The notes under the pieces are model-generated. The model did not search any database. It saw nothing but the letters and a program-made list of their open reading frames with translations, and was not told where the DNA came from. A DNA stretch of 64,000 nucleotides, taken from NCBI GenBank assembly GCA_963377175.1, contig CAUJNA010000454.1, positions 161,813-225,812 on the forward strand. Reading direction: 5' to 3'. The DNA comes from Effrenium voratum (lineage: Eukaryota > Sar > Dinophyceae > Suessiales > Symbiodiniaceae). Shown here piece by piece: positions 23,777 through 33,134 of the stretch. Each line of letters starts with the position of its first letter. The first letter of the stretch is position 1. Position numbers and translations under genes: made by a program.

Positions 23777-24391
23777 TTAACCAACCAAACTCACCAAAAT
23801 TTCACTGATTAAATTACTAGGTATTTTATACAAATCTTCCTGCTTATGTATTATTGGATTGTCTCCCCAATTTTGCTTGTTTCCATTTGGCAGTCTCTGC
23901 GCAGTTTCAATATGTTTATTATTCCTGATGTTGCCACAATCCTTTTTACATAAATCTCTAGGTTCCCATGGTGTAATGTTATTCCAGAGCCTAGTGCGTT
24001 TTCTGTAAGGCATTCCATATTTACAATAATCTACATCTTTAAAATCAAACTCATCCATAAACTCCTGATTTTTTAATAATCCAGTTTGGGGATGTTCGAT
24101 TACAAAATACTTAGGATTGAAATATTTAATAATTTCAATAGTTTTTAAAACTATACTATTTGCATATTCGATATTCCTAGTTCCCGTAGTTTTTGCTTTG
24201 CTGTATTCCGTGCATGAAGGACTTGCCCAAATAAAATCAAAATGGTTCCTATCAAATTGTTTATAATCCCATTTCAAAATATCAGTATTTATATCAGCAT
24301 TTTTCAAATCCAATGAAATAACATTGAAACCGAGCGACTTTGCAACAAGTCCAACACTACCTGTTCCGCTAAACATCTCTAATAAGTTCAT
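23777..24391 (-). CDS. C5 cytosine-methyltransferase-like protein
   Basis: A 204-residue class I SAM-dependent methyltransferase. Motif I is LLEMFSGTGSVG (residues 3-14), with an acidic residue at the end of strand 2 (ISLDLKNAD). The catalytic-loop equivalent is WASPSCTEYS, whose Cys would take the place of the PPC cysteine of C5 enzymes. EHPQTG stands where C5 enzymes have ENV. YCKYGMPYRKRTRLW resembles the C-terminal GxxxxRxR motif. It is shorter than typical Dcm/HhaI enzymes and has no obvious target-recognition domain, so specificity is unknown. It may protect element or virion DNA. The frame is intact, and its start follows the motif TCTAAATATCTTTAATA directly. Confidence 0.75.
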   Translation of the reverse strand: MNLLEMFSGTGSVGLVAKSLGFNVISLDLKNADINTDILKWDYKQFDRNHFDFIWASPSCTEYSKAKTTGTRNIEYANSIVLKTIEIIKYFNPKYFVIEHPQTGLLKNQEFMDEFDFKDVDYCKYGMPYRKRTRLWNNITPWEPRDLCKKDCGNIRNNKHIETAQRLPNGNKQNWGDNPIIHKQEDLYKIPSNLISEILVSLVG

Positions 24392-24408
24392 TATTAAAGA
24401 TATTTAGA
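24392..24408 (-). promoter_or_regulatory. Shared upstream motif TCTAAATATCTTTAATA (methyltransferase)
   Basis: The minus strand carries this 17-mer directly before the methyltransferase ATG. The same 17-mer lies 11 nt before the packaging ATPase ATG (25606-25622). A TCTA core is the late promoter signal of mavirus and its giant-virus host CroV, so a promoter role is likely by analogy. Confidence 0.6.
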
Positions 24409-24486
24409 TAATATTATCTATGAATACATCCCTGATTCCTCGTTAAAAACTAAACTATGTTTAGTGTTCAATGAGTAAATGCAACT

Positions 24487-24759
24487 TTATGAATAAAGTT
24501 GCGTTTCCTCGTCATAGTCAATTTGATAAAATGTCATAGTGGAAGACTTCGGCTCTTTTATCTCTTTGTTGTTGAGTTTGTTTAAATACACTTGTTTCTT
24601 ATTTTTATATTCACCATTGGTTCTATCTATTTCTTTACTTTGATAACTGTTTGTTAATGGTTTCTTCTTTTCCATTTCTTGCAAGATTTCTAAAATGTTC
24701 TTATTCTGTTCTAAAACCTTGTTCAGTTTTTTGACAATCTTTTCTACTCCTTCATCCAT
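24487..24759 (-). CDS. Small charged coiled-coil protein
   Basis: 90 residues. Residues 4-32 form a heptad-like helix (VEKIVKKLNKVLEQNKNILE), followed by a basic, Asn/Lys-rich linker and an acidic C-terminus. No family is recognised. It is in the same orientation as its neighbours in the left minus-strand block. The intact frame and its place in a gene-dense element support it. Confidence 0.5.
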   Translation of the reverse strand: MDEGVEKIVKKLNKVLEQNKNILEILQEMEKKKPLTNSYQSKEIDRTNGEYKNKKQVYLNKLNNKEIKEPKSSTMTFYQIDYDEETQLYS

Positions 24760-24835
24760 GTAAATATATACAATATTATAATACTAAACTTTTAAAACTA
24801 AATGTTGCAATTATGTTAAATCTACTCTTTAAATA

Positions 24836-25195
24836 CTATTTTTTCATCATTTCACGTATAGTTTCCTGAGTTTCCTTATCACCATTATCGGATGGTGATG
24901 CATGCCTTCCCCATTTGATAGCAATATTATGAACATCTGTTTCTAAGTTTATACTGTCTTTAGTTTTATCAATATTCATGTTCTTATCATTTTTACTAAT
25001 GTTGAAACTTGTTGGAATACACGAACATTTACAGTTTCCTTTCTTTTGTATTTCTAATTCATTTTTCATTTCTAACATCTTTTTACACATTGGACAAGCA
25101 AACTCAATAACTGATGTTTCTTTAACAATTTCTTCTTTTTCTTCATCAGTTGAAGAAACAACTGGTTCAGTCTTATTCTTTTTCTTTCTTCCCAT
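24836..25195 (-). CDS. Small protein with a zinc-ribbon-like cysteine pair
   Basis: 119 residues with a basic N-terminus (MGRKKKNK). Four or five cysteines, FACPMCKKM and CKCSC spaced about 20 residues apart, suggest a small zinc knuckle. The C-terminus is hydrophilic. The function is unknown. Its start overlaps the end of the next minus-strand frame, which is usual for compact viral operon-like arrays. Confidence 0.5.
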   Translation of the reverse strand: MGRKKKNKTEPVVSSTDEEKEEIVKETSVIEFACPMCKKMLEMKNELEIQKKGNCKCSCIPTSFNISKNDKNMNIDKTKDSINLETDVHNIAIKWGRHASPSDNGDKETQETIREMMKK

Positions 25196-25481
25196 CTATA
25201 TTAATATGTATATTTTTAATATATTGTATCACAAACTTAATTAATTCTAAAACAAAATAGCATACTTTCTTACATCTATTATCAGTTATAACAACTTGTT
25301 CTATATTCTCTACTTCATCTATTATATCAATATAATCTGAATAACTTCTATCCATATTAAATAATAAGATGAAATAATTATTAAAATAATTATTTGAACT
25401 TATTATTTCATGCACGGTAGAATATTCGGAGGGCACATCAATGGAGTTTTCTTTGCACTGGAAAACACAAGCGAGGTTCAA
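25173..25481 (-). CDS. Hypothetical small protein with a hydrophobic helix
   Basis: Up to 102 residues. An internal Met at about residue 43 (MDRSYSDYIDIIDEV) gives a more coding-like 60-residue product ending in a hydrophobic segment (CYFVLELIKFVIQYI) and a basic tail. The upstream part overlaps an AT-rich hairpin (25360-25410), so the shorter form is preferred. No family is recognised. Confidence 0.35.
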   Translation of the reverse strand: MNLACVFQCKENSIDVPSEYSTVHEIISSNNYFNNYFILLFNMDRSYSDYIDIIDEVENIEQVVITDNRCKKVCYFVLELIKFVIQYIKNIHINIDGKKEKE

Positions 25482-25605
25482 ACTAATTCAAACTAATTAG
25501 TCTCAATGCTTATGATTGAAGTTGATGAAAGAGCCTGTTCTACTACGATAGACACCATTCATATCGTAGCAATGCTTTCATACAATAAATAATATTAAAT
25601 TATTT

Positions 25606-25622
25606 TCTAAATATCTTTAATA
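25606..25622 (+). promoter_or_regulatory. Shared upstream motif TCTAAATATCTTTAATA (ATPase)
   Basis: Identical to the motif before the methyltransferase start, in the same orientation relative to its gene. The ATPase ATG is at 25634. Confidence 0.6.
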
Positions 25623-25633
25623 TTACTTTTATT

Positions 25634-26404
25634 ATGCCTGATGTAAAACCAATTGATGAAATCAAATATGACTTTAAACAAAGTAAGCACGAGGTCGTCC
25701 CTAAATTGCCGATGAGAGCGATGATTGTAGGGCCGTCAGGCTCTGGAAAGAGCACCCTACTTGTATCAATGATACTTGATATTTATAGAGGTGCATACGA
25801 AAGAATTTTTATCTGGTCCCCATCTGTAAATTTGGATAGTATTTGGTTGCCAGTGAAGAAATACATTAAGGAAGGTTTGAAAGTAGATACTGATAAAGAA
25901 CCGTGTTGGTGGGATGAGTTCAATGTTGAAGATTTAGAAAGAGTTATAGAAACTCAAAATAAAATAATTGAATATCAGAAAAAACAAGGAATGAAGAAGT
26001 TATCTAATATATTAGTCATATTGGATGATGTATCTGATAATCCAGCAATAACAAGAAATAACAAATTGTTAAATTCTTTATTTTGTAGAGGTCGCCATAG
26101 CGGAATATCAACGCTTGTCAGTCTTCAAAAATCATCAACAGTGCCACCAATTATTAGGGTAAATATAAGTCATTTGTTTTATTATAAAGTTAGAAACTTC
26201 AAAGAGATAGAAATATTGCAAGATGAATTATCAGCAATTGTTAGAAGCGATAATTTACACGAAAGCAAGAAACTAATTTATAAAATATATGAGACCGCCA
26301 CTGACGAACCACATAGTTTCTAATATATTAAGCTTTTAGAAAAGAACCCAGATAAAATGTCTATGAAAAAGGTTTCACATTATTTAAGAATATCTGATAA
26401 ATAA
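25634..26404 (+). pseudogene. A32/FtsK-HerA-type genome-packaging ATPase with a late in-frame stop
   Basis: Powers packaging of DNA into the capsid. The N-terminal 229 residues hold Walker A GPSGSGKST (33-41), Walker B ILVILDD (126-132) and a polar sensor strand STLVSLQ (159-165), in the order seen in A32-like ATPases of Polintons, virophages and giant viruses. The frame ends at TAA (26321-26323) after PHSF, but continues in the same frame for 26 more codons (YIKLLEKNPDKM...) to 26402-26404. That tail matches the usual C-terminus of the family, so the stop looks like a single substitution. The shortened protein still has all catalytic motifs and might function. It lies in a plus-strand block with the GIY-YIG gene. 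Confidence 0.9.
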
Positions 26405-26437
26405 TATTTAAAGATATATCCTATATAATCTTATACA

Positions 26438-27212
26438 ATGCCTAAAAAGGTAATGGACTATTCTAATACTTATTTTTATAAAATTGTTTGTAAAAATTTA
26501 AGTATCAAAGACTGTTATGTTGGACATACTACAAATTTTGTTAAACGAAAATGTGCTCATAAAAATAATATTGAGAAAGAAAACGGTAAAAACTACAATC
26601 AATTTGCATATCGATTTATTCGTGAAAATGGAGGATGGATTAATTTTGAAATGGTTTTAATATCTAATTTGAAATGTGAAAACCGTTTAGAAGCATCAAT
26701 GAAAGAAAGAACATATAAAGAACAACTAAAAGCGACTTTAAATCAAATAAATCCAATAGCAACAGATGAAGACAGATTAGAACAAGCAGAAAAGTATAGT
26801 GAATGGAAAAAGGAAGACAGAAAACAAAATCCTGACAAATACAAAGAAAGAGACAAAGCAAAATACGAAAAGTTTAGTGATAAAATGAAAGAAAATGCAA
26901 GAGAAAGATACTGGTTAAAAAAGGATGAAATTAATGAAGCGAGGAAAGACAAATATCATAATCACGGAGGGAAGGAGAACAACTCAATACAATGTAAAAA
27001 AATATAGAGAAGAACATAAGGAAGAAGTAAAGCTAATGATGAAAAACTGGTATAATAATACGAAAGAAGAAATTGTTTGTGAATGTGGTCAAAAGTTATT
27101 GAACCATAACCTACCAAGACATATAACAAGGAGAAAACACCAAGCATATCTAAACTCAATACAACAACCAGAAGAGACACCAGAACAAATTACAAATGAT
27201 AAGAGTACCTGA
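26438..27212 (+). pseudogene. GIY-YIG endonuclease with a zinc finger, frameshifted
   Basis: Nuclease that would cut DNA, possibly for homing or repair. Residues 10-60 form the GIY-YIG domain: YFYKIVCKN, then DCYVGHTTNFVKRKCAHK (the YVG strand and the conserved Arg helix). A long charged helical linker follows (residues 100-180). The first frame ends at 27007. An overlapping frame continues with coding-like sequence and a C2H2-type finger, CECGQKLLNHNLPRHITRRK, to 27212; this N-GIY-YIG/C-finger layout is known in giant-virus and Polinton proteins. The frame change lies near 26970-26990 and is not in a long homopolymer. The catalytic domain itself is intact. Confidence 0.8.
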
Positions 27213-27281
27213 TGATTAAAAAATAATTAAATATGTTAGATTTGAAAAAGCATTTAAAATAAAATAAAGATTTAAATATAT

Positions 27282-27811
27282 TATGTTATTTTATGATTTA
27301 CCATTAGACATTAAAAACCTTGTAGTATCTTATAATTTAGGTGATGTTAGATTATTAAAAATAAAAAATAATAATATTATTAAAAAATTATATTAATAAA
27401 TTTAAACCAGTGTATAAGTCTTACAAATTAAAGAATTCACAATATTTTGAAATTGATAATATCAATATGAAAAATATTATCAAAAACGGCATATCATATA
27501 TTTTTAACTTAAGTGAGTTAGATAAATTACATCAAAAACATAAACCATTAAAATTATTAATTGAATATGATATATTTGTTACATCTACCTCATTTACTTG
27601 TTTGAATCATGTTCGTAATCGTACTTTAACATCAAATAATTTATTTGATATTTATTATTTTCTTAGTAAAGACCTTTATGAAACTAATTCAGTGTATAGG
27701 GACAATATGGATAATTTTATTTCATTACAAGTGAAAAAAATAACTATTAAAGTCATCAAGTATGAAAGACAAAGTTTTATTAGTAAATTGTATTCATATG
27801 TTTACAATTAA
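27282..27811 (+). pseudogene. F-box-like protein relic, frameshifted
   Basis: The first frame (ATG 27282) begins MLFYDLPLDIKNLVVSYNLG, an LPxDIxxxVxxY pattern like an N-terminal F-box. It stops at a TAA in an A/T-rich run near 27393. The next frame, open from about 27365, continues with coding-like sequence to 27811 (133 residues from 27410). F-box proteins link substrates to SCF ubiquitin ligases; in large DNA viruses they often target host proteins. A similar LPxxIxxNI start is seen in the genes at 43745 and 44400. Confidence 0.45.
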
Positions 27812-27843
27812 TAATATTAATGAATCATATTAATATTATTAAT

Positions 27844-28053
27844 TTAAATCAATGAAGCGTTGCATAAATTCAACGCAGGTAATTTATATAATAGTTTGTC
27901 CGATTTTTGATTTTCTATCTTTTCTATTCTCGTTACACATTCTTGAATAGATTTTATTATTAAAGTATCCGCTCTCGTTTTTTCATCTACTCTTAAATTC
28001 TTAATGTCTTCCATACTGGTATTTTCTTCGTTTTTGCTTTGACCAATACCCAT
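27844..28053 (-). CDS. Small protein with an N-myristoylation signal
   Basis: 69 residues starting MGIGQSK, which fits the MGxxxS consensus for N-myristoyltransferase. The rest is a charged helix (DTLIIKSIQECVTRIEKIEN) and a short hydrophobic C-terminus. A myristoylated protein next to capsid genes suggests membrane association during entry or assembly, but this is inference. The start follows TCTAAATAATAATATATA directly, the same upstream pattern as other element genes. Confidence 0.55.
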   Translation of the reverse strand: MGIGQSKNEENTSMEDIKNLRVDEKTRADTLIIKSIQECVTRIEKIENQKSDKLLYKLPALNLCNASLI

Positions 28054-28071
28054 TATATATTATTATTTAGA
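28054..28071 (-). promoter_or_regulatory. TCTAAATA-type upstream motif (myristoylation-signal gene)
   Basis: The minus strand reads TCTAAATAATAATATATA immediately before the ATG. Confidence 0.5.
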
Positions 28072-28095
28072 TTTTTCTTTTTTCAATTCCTTAAT

Positions 28096-30877
28096 TTATT
28101 TTTCTAATTTTTCAACTTTATCTATACTTTTGTACATTCAATACCTAAAATATTCGCGACTGCTATGAACTACATTACTAATTTCTTTTGGAACTGCTTT
28201 TAATAAATCATCAGCAATGTAACCGATGTGGATTGCATCCTTATCTTCTCTATCTTTTCTTTTGATTTTTTTAGGTTTGAATTTCTTAATCATACTAATA
28301 CAATTACTTTTAAGTAAATCTACATCATATTTTAATCTTGCATCAGAATTATCTATTAGACTTCCATTTATAGTTACAGTTCCAGCAGTAATATCAATAG
28401 CATCACCTGAAGCATCTTGAATATCATTAACAAATAATGTTTTTGTATTAACAGCTGTTACATTTTCGTTGAAGGTTGATGGAGCATTATTTGTAAAACT
28501 TTCAGTATTTACTGTTGTTCCAAATGTCTTATCAATAGATAATAAAACTGAAGGTGTAGTTGAACTATCTGCTATTCTGATTGCAGTATTTGATGTTTTA
28601 AATATTATATCAAATGTTGATAGATTAGTCCCATCGTGATAGGTCGATATTTCCGATGTTCACATTTTAATATCAGTTCCAGTAGTCATTGAAATATTAT
28701 TCAAAAATGAAACCGTTGTTAAATCAAATGATTGAATGGTATTAGTTGCTAAATATGCATTTTGAACTGCTAAGTTAGTATCAACGGTTATTAATGTTCC
28801 TCTGTTAGGTGCTAAATGATTGCTTCTTAATGCTCCATTAGTTTTAACATACACATCATCAGCAAATAAATTACCCATAAAATCAGCAGTAGCAGTATTA
28901 AAAGTCCATCCGCTAGTAATATTAACTGCTCCAACTATGTTAGATTGAACAGCAGGGTCTCCACAGATAAACCTGATTGAAGAATTAGCATCAGTATTTC
29001 TCATATCAAAAGATGAAAAAGTACTAACATATCTATATAATTCACAGTTTGTATCAATTGTTAATTTACCATCAGTATCAATATTAACATTATCACAATT
29101 AACAGCAGCATTCGTATAAATATTACCTAACACATCTATAGGTTTACTAAAAATTGTTTTTCCTACAAGCCCATCTGCCATGAAGTATTGGTTAGAAGCA
29201 TTAGTTATATCTCCTACACTACACGCTACAAAATTAGGATGATGTATATACAAACCTTCTGTTGCATCTGGTGTATATGTTTCTAAGTATGGTTCTAATC
29301 CATTTATTGAAGTATTGATATTATCTATTTTTGTTTTAATATCTGTTGAAAAATCATTATTTGTAAATAAATTTCCTTTCATATAAACAGCACCTTCAAA
29401 ATATGATGTTCCGTGTGCTTGAGCAAAATTGTATGAAGTATGAACATTACCGTTAATCGTAATTCTTGAAGCATTATTAGGTCTTCCAATAATGACATCT
29501 CCTGTGTTCCATCCTAACCATAATCTATAAGGCGTAGCACCTGTTAGTCCTTGATAAGAGTCCAACTGACAACCTCTTTTAAATTCTAAACGTTGATTAC
29601 TTACAGCATCTTGAATTCTAAAAATTGGATTAGTATTATCTGTTAAACTAATAATTAATGGCGAATTCACTGTTTGTAATGTTGTATTAACTTTGTCTAA
29701 TTTTTGACTTATTGTTGTATCTTGTGCGATGTCATTTGTAATTATTGAATTAATTGTATTTGTAGTTCCCGTTATTAATCCACTTAATCCATCTGATTGT
29801 AAAACATATCTAGCATCAGAACCTGCTATATCTAAAATAGACGAACACGAAAATACACCAGATACTTGTAAATTACTTAATATTGTAGTATTATGATTTA
29901 ATATTATTTTGTCATTTTGAAAAGTTGAAGAATTATTAATTTCTACGTCTCCAAAACCTCTTTGATTTAAAAACATAGTTGCTGCACTTAAATTTCCATA
30001 AACATAAGTATCAATATAATTATTGTATAATTCATGATAATAATTATAATTTCCAAATTCTACTATTTTGAAAGTTGAAGTAGTTGTTATATTATGTATT
30101 AATGTATTATTTAACACTGATGTATTTAATTTTTCTGATAATAAATTATTAGCCGTTATTTTATTATAATAATCTGCTTCATTAAGTGAACATCCATTCT
30201 GTAAATCTGATATGGTTGAAATATGTGAATTTACTGTACTATTTAATCCTGTTATTAAATTAGTAATTGATGAAATATTATTAAAATTAGTTGATATAGT
30301 AGAATATAAAAAAATTATTTATTAAATTTGTATTAGAAGAAATATTATTAAAATTAGATGTTATAGTAGAATTCAAATTATCTATTAAATGAGTATTAGA
30401 TGAAATATTATTAATATTTGAATTAATTAAATTAGTATTTGAAGAAATATTATTAAAATTAGATGTTATAGTAGAATTTAAATTATTTATTAAATTTGTA
30501 TTTGATGAAATATTATTAAAATTTGTATTTGAAGTTATTGTAAGATTACCTATTAAAAATGTATTTGATGAAACATTAACTAAATTACTTGCCATTGTTG
30601 CTGTATTATTCATAATAAAATAAGCATTTGAACTAATATTATTTGATAATACATTAACTTATGTTTTGTTATATGATTGAGTTATATCATAAAAATTAGC
30701 GTCAACCTGTGCTTTTGTGTAAGTATCTATTTGGTCTGCTTTATTGTTGAGTAAATCAATTATATCTGATTGATTACCGTATATGTTTCTAATGTTTGTC
30801 ACCCCGCTTGTAGAATTGATTTCGCTAATTGTGTGCGCTACAACATTTTCAAAGTTTGTTAAATTTATTGAAGGCAT
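28096..30877 (-). pseudogene. Fibre-like protein with C-terminal peptidase S74 chaperone, broken
   Basis: Probably a trimeric virion fibre whose C-terminus folds it and then cleaves itself off. The start (MPSINLTNFENVVAHTISEI) is followed by KADQIDTYTKAQVDA, Asn/Ser-rich short repeats (NFNNISSNTNLINNLNSTIT, about 30100-30610), beta-rich sequence, and an S74 region with SDARLKYDVDLLK, KFKPKK and IHIGYIADDLLKAVPKEI. The terminal KVEKLEK coiled coil is typical of the family. The coding frame is broken by TAA at 30659-30661, a frameshift near 30300-30315 in a T/A run, TGA at 28660-28662 and TGA at 28138-28140. The catalytic Ser of SDARLK and the following Lys are kept. Full length would be about 920 codons. 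Minus-strand block with the major capsid gene. Confidence 0.85.
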
Positions 30878-30940
30878 TATATATTAATAGTAGAAAATGA
30901 TAATATTTTTTATTTTTAATATTATCATGTTTACTTATTT

Positions 30941-32332
30941 TTAATCTAAAATCTGTACGCCCGCATCGCGTATGGATAATATTTGCTCACTCACTAACGT
31001 TATATATATTGTATCTGGCATAAAACTTACATCCATACTTCCAATAGGTTTGCAACGAATTAAAAGTTGTTGCCCGGCTTTCGTGTTGATTCCAGTATAT
31101 GAACTATCGGGAACCTTCTCCATATTCATAGCAAAGATGAACTTGTCGGTTTTATACTGGTTAAATTCAATAGATAAATGATGTTGATGAAATAAAGGTA
31201 AATTCAATGCCTTTCGCAAATAATAGAACGCTTGCGTTAAGCTTTTACAAGGATACTCAGGAAATAATTTTGAACCTAATTGAAGTTGAAATTCTAAGTC
31301 ATTGTCAGGGTTATAGTTTCCGTGAGTTGAAAAGGTTGTTCTTGTCGATGGATGGTAAAACCTGTTGTATTCCTTATGAACTTCAGTTGCTCCTCCCGTG
31401 GCATCTGCTTTATAGAAGGTGATAAATGTGGCAGTGAGTTTCGACACAGAACGAACAACAGTAGTGTTTATTGTTGCTTGACCAACAACTGAATTAGACT
31501 GACAAATGTAAGTATTATATGTGATAGGTAATTATTTTCCATCAAGTAGATGAGCGACATATTTATTGTGGAGGTCATTGTCCAAACTTACTACATCACG
31601 TTGAAGGAAGCAATTATTAAGTTCGTATTGTCCGCTTGTGCTTCGATGTGTGTTAGGCGTACTCTCAACGGCGGGGAAATCAGTGGAAACATCAGGTGAA
31701 ACAATACAATCGGTGAAATTACTGACAAGTTCAAGTTCTAAAACAAGAGGACACGCTTTTAATGGAATATACTTAAACTGATTAAATAAACCAAGCATCG
31801 GTTTAAATCCGACAACCATTTCAGACGTAAAGCCTGGGATTGTTTCAGCGTTATAAGTTTTTCCAATAGTGCCAGTTGTAGGGTCAGCAAAACGTTGTGC
31901 CAAATCGTCATCGTATCTATAACCAAAACTTTGCGCGTCTTCATTGTCCCTTGCTCCCTTTGACATCAAACAACTCATCATATGATGGGTTCTATTGTAG
32001 TAGTCAATGTCTTCAACAAGTTGATTACCAGCAATTAATCTTGCCCTTCTGAAAAAGCAGTAAGCAGGAGATAGAGGTCGTAACCGTTTGTTGTTTGTAT
32101 TTTCCTTGTTCGAAACATTGAAAAACACCATTACCGATTGAGGGTCTAACCAACTATTATCTTCGGCATTGAATGCGATTTTCAATACACGATTTCCAGA
32201 CGAAGGTTTATAAATATTTGAACCAGACGGGAAGAACGAAACGCTACGACGCTCATTTATATAACTTGCACCTTTATTCAATTTGAATGAGAGGTTGTCA
32301 ATTAGAATATCTTCAGCACTAAAAGTTTCCAT
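30941..32332 (-). pseudogene. Major capsid protein (double jelly-roll) with one in-frame stop
   Basis: Forms the pseudo-hexameric capsomers. The N-terminal 266 codons read GASYINERRSVSFFPSGSNI, WLDPQSVMVFFNV and LRPLSPAYCFFRRARLIAGN followed by LVEDIDYYNR, a conserved pattern of polinton-like virus and Polinton major capsid proteins. A TAA at 31532-31534 stops the frame after AHLLDGK. The same frame then continues without a gap for about 195 codons to 30941, with QATINTTVVRSVSKLTATFI and a C-terminal FMPDTIYITLVSEQILSI. Total length of about 463 codons suits the family. As written the second jelly roll would be lost. The start is preceded by a TCTAAATT motif at 32350-32357. Confidence 0.9.
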
Positions 32333-32349
32333 TGCTATATATAATTTAA

Positions 32350-32357
32350 TTTAGAAA
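32350..32357 (-). promoter_or_regulatory. TCTAAATT motif upstream of the major capsid gene
   Basis: The minus strand reads TTTCTAAATTAAATTATA about 17 nt before the ATG at 32332, like the TCTAAATA motifs of other structural genes. Confidence 0.5.
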
Positions 32358-32560
32358 TAATTTAAACTAAATTGATAAATTTATACATTTATTAATTTCT
32401 AAAACATAATTAATAACTATGTTTTACAAATTGATGAAATTGTAATTTCATTAATTTCTAAAAAATATACTTTTATGTTTTTTTTTAACAAATTGATGAA
32501 ATTGCAATTTCATTAATTTCTAAATCATAATTAAAAATTATGATTTACAAATTGAATAAT
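32352..32560. repeat. Alternating inverted repeats between capsid and hypothetical genes
   Basis: Three copies of TTAATTTCTAAA and of ACAAATTGATGAAATTG/CAATTTCATTAATTTCT alternate with short palindromes (AAACATAATT...TATGTTTTAC, AAATCATAATT...AATTATGATTT), giving stacked AT-rich hairpins. Each copy carries a TTTCTAAA sequence. It may hold promoter and terminator signals for the flanking minus-strand genes or a replication feature. Confidence 0.85.
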
Positions 32561-32766
32561 TTAGTGTCATCCTTTTGATTAGAATTATTATTTTCAAATA
32601 TTTTCATTTTCTTTGTCTTAATCTTATCTTCAACTGGATTATTCCCTTTTTCTTTCTCCATTACTAATTCTCTAATTTCTTCATATGAACTTTTCTTATA
32701 CTTTTTATTTTCATTCTTTATCATATCATCCGTTGTTTCATTGTCATATGTCTTATGCTGTATCAT
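32545..32766 (-). CDS. Small charged hypothetical protein
   Basis: 73 residues, very rich in Lys, Glu and Asn, with a helical stretch (SSYEEIRELVMEKEKG). It overlaps the stop of the upstream minus-strand gene by a few bases, suggesting a shared transcript. No family is recognised. Confidence 0.4.
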   Translation of the reverse strand: MIQHKTYDNETTDDMIKNENKKYKKSSYEEIRELVMEKEKGNNPVEDKIKTKKMKIFENNNSNQKDDTKLFNL

Positions 32767-33094
32767 AATAATGATGTGAAAATAATTGTAGTTTTTTTCT
32801 TTTTACTATTTCATCAATGTCTGATTGACTGTGATTACAAGTGCTTCTGCCGTCATTCATGAGGAAATAACCAAATTCAAGTTTGTTTACAAACATATTA
32901 TAAATTGAAATAATCCAGTTATAATCAATATAGTCAGGTCTGACTCTGATACTCCTAATAATGAAACATCCGCATTGACATTTTACATATGTTCGTTTAT
33001 TATCTCTATATAAATCCATTAATCTTTTTTCAATTGTCAATGGCTTATATGTTGTTTCACTTTCTGTCAAGTTTTCATTTAACTGATTATACAT
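32753..33094 (-). CDS. Hypothetical protein with a Cys-rich strand
   Basis: 113 residues. YVKCQCGCFIIRSIRV near residue 40 and a later CNHSQSDIDEIVKRKK may form a zinc site (CxCxC plus C/H). The middle is hydrophobic and aromatic. No family is recognised. It lies between the lipase-like gene and a small charged gene on the same strand. Confidence 0.45.
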   Translation of the reverse strand: MYNQLNENLTESETTYKPLTIEKRLMDLYRDNKRTYVKCQCGCFIIRSIRVRPDYIDYNWIISIYNMFVNKLEFGYFLMNDGRSTCNHSQSDIDEIVKRKKLQLFSHHYYDTA

Positions 33095-33134
33095 ATATAA
33101 TATTATACAGTTATATATTTACGTACTTATTTAA

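Noticed and set aside
29000..30877. Alternative genetic code (TAA/TGA reassigned) in the element
   Set aside because: Frameshifts occur as well as stops, and most genes end at normal TAA/TGA codons; decay explains both.
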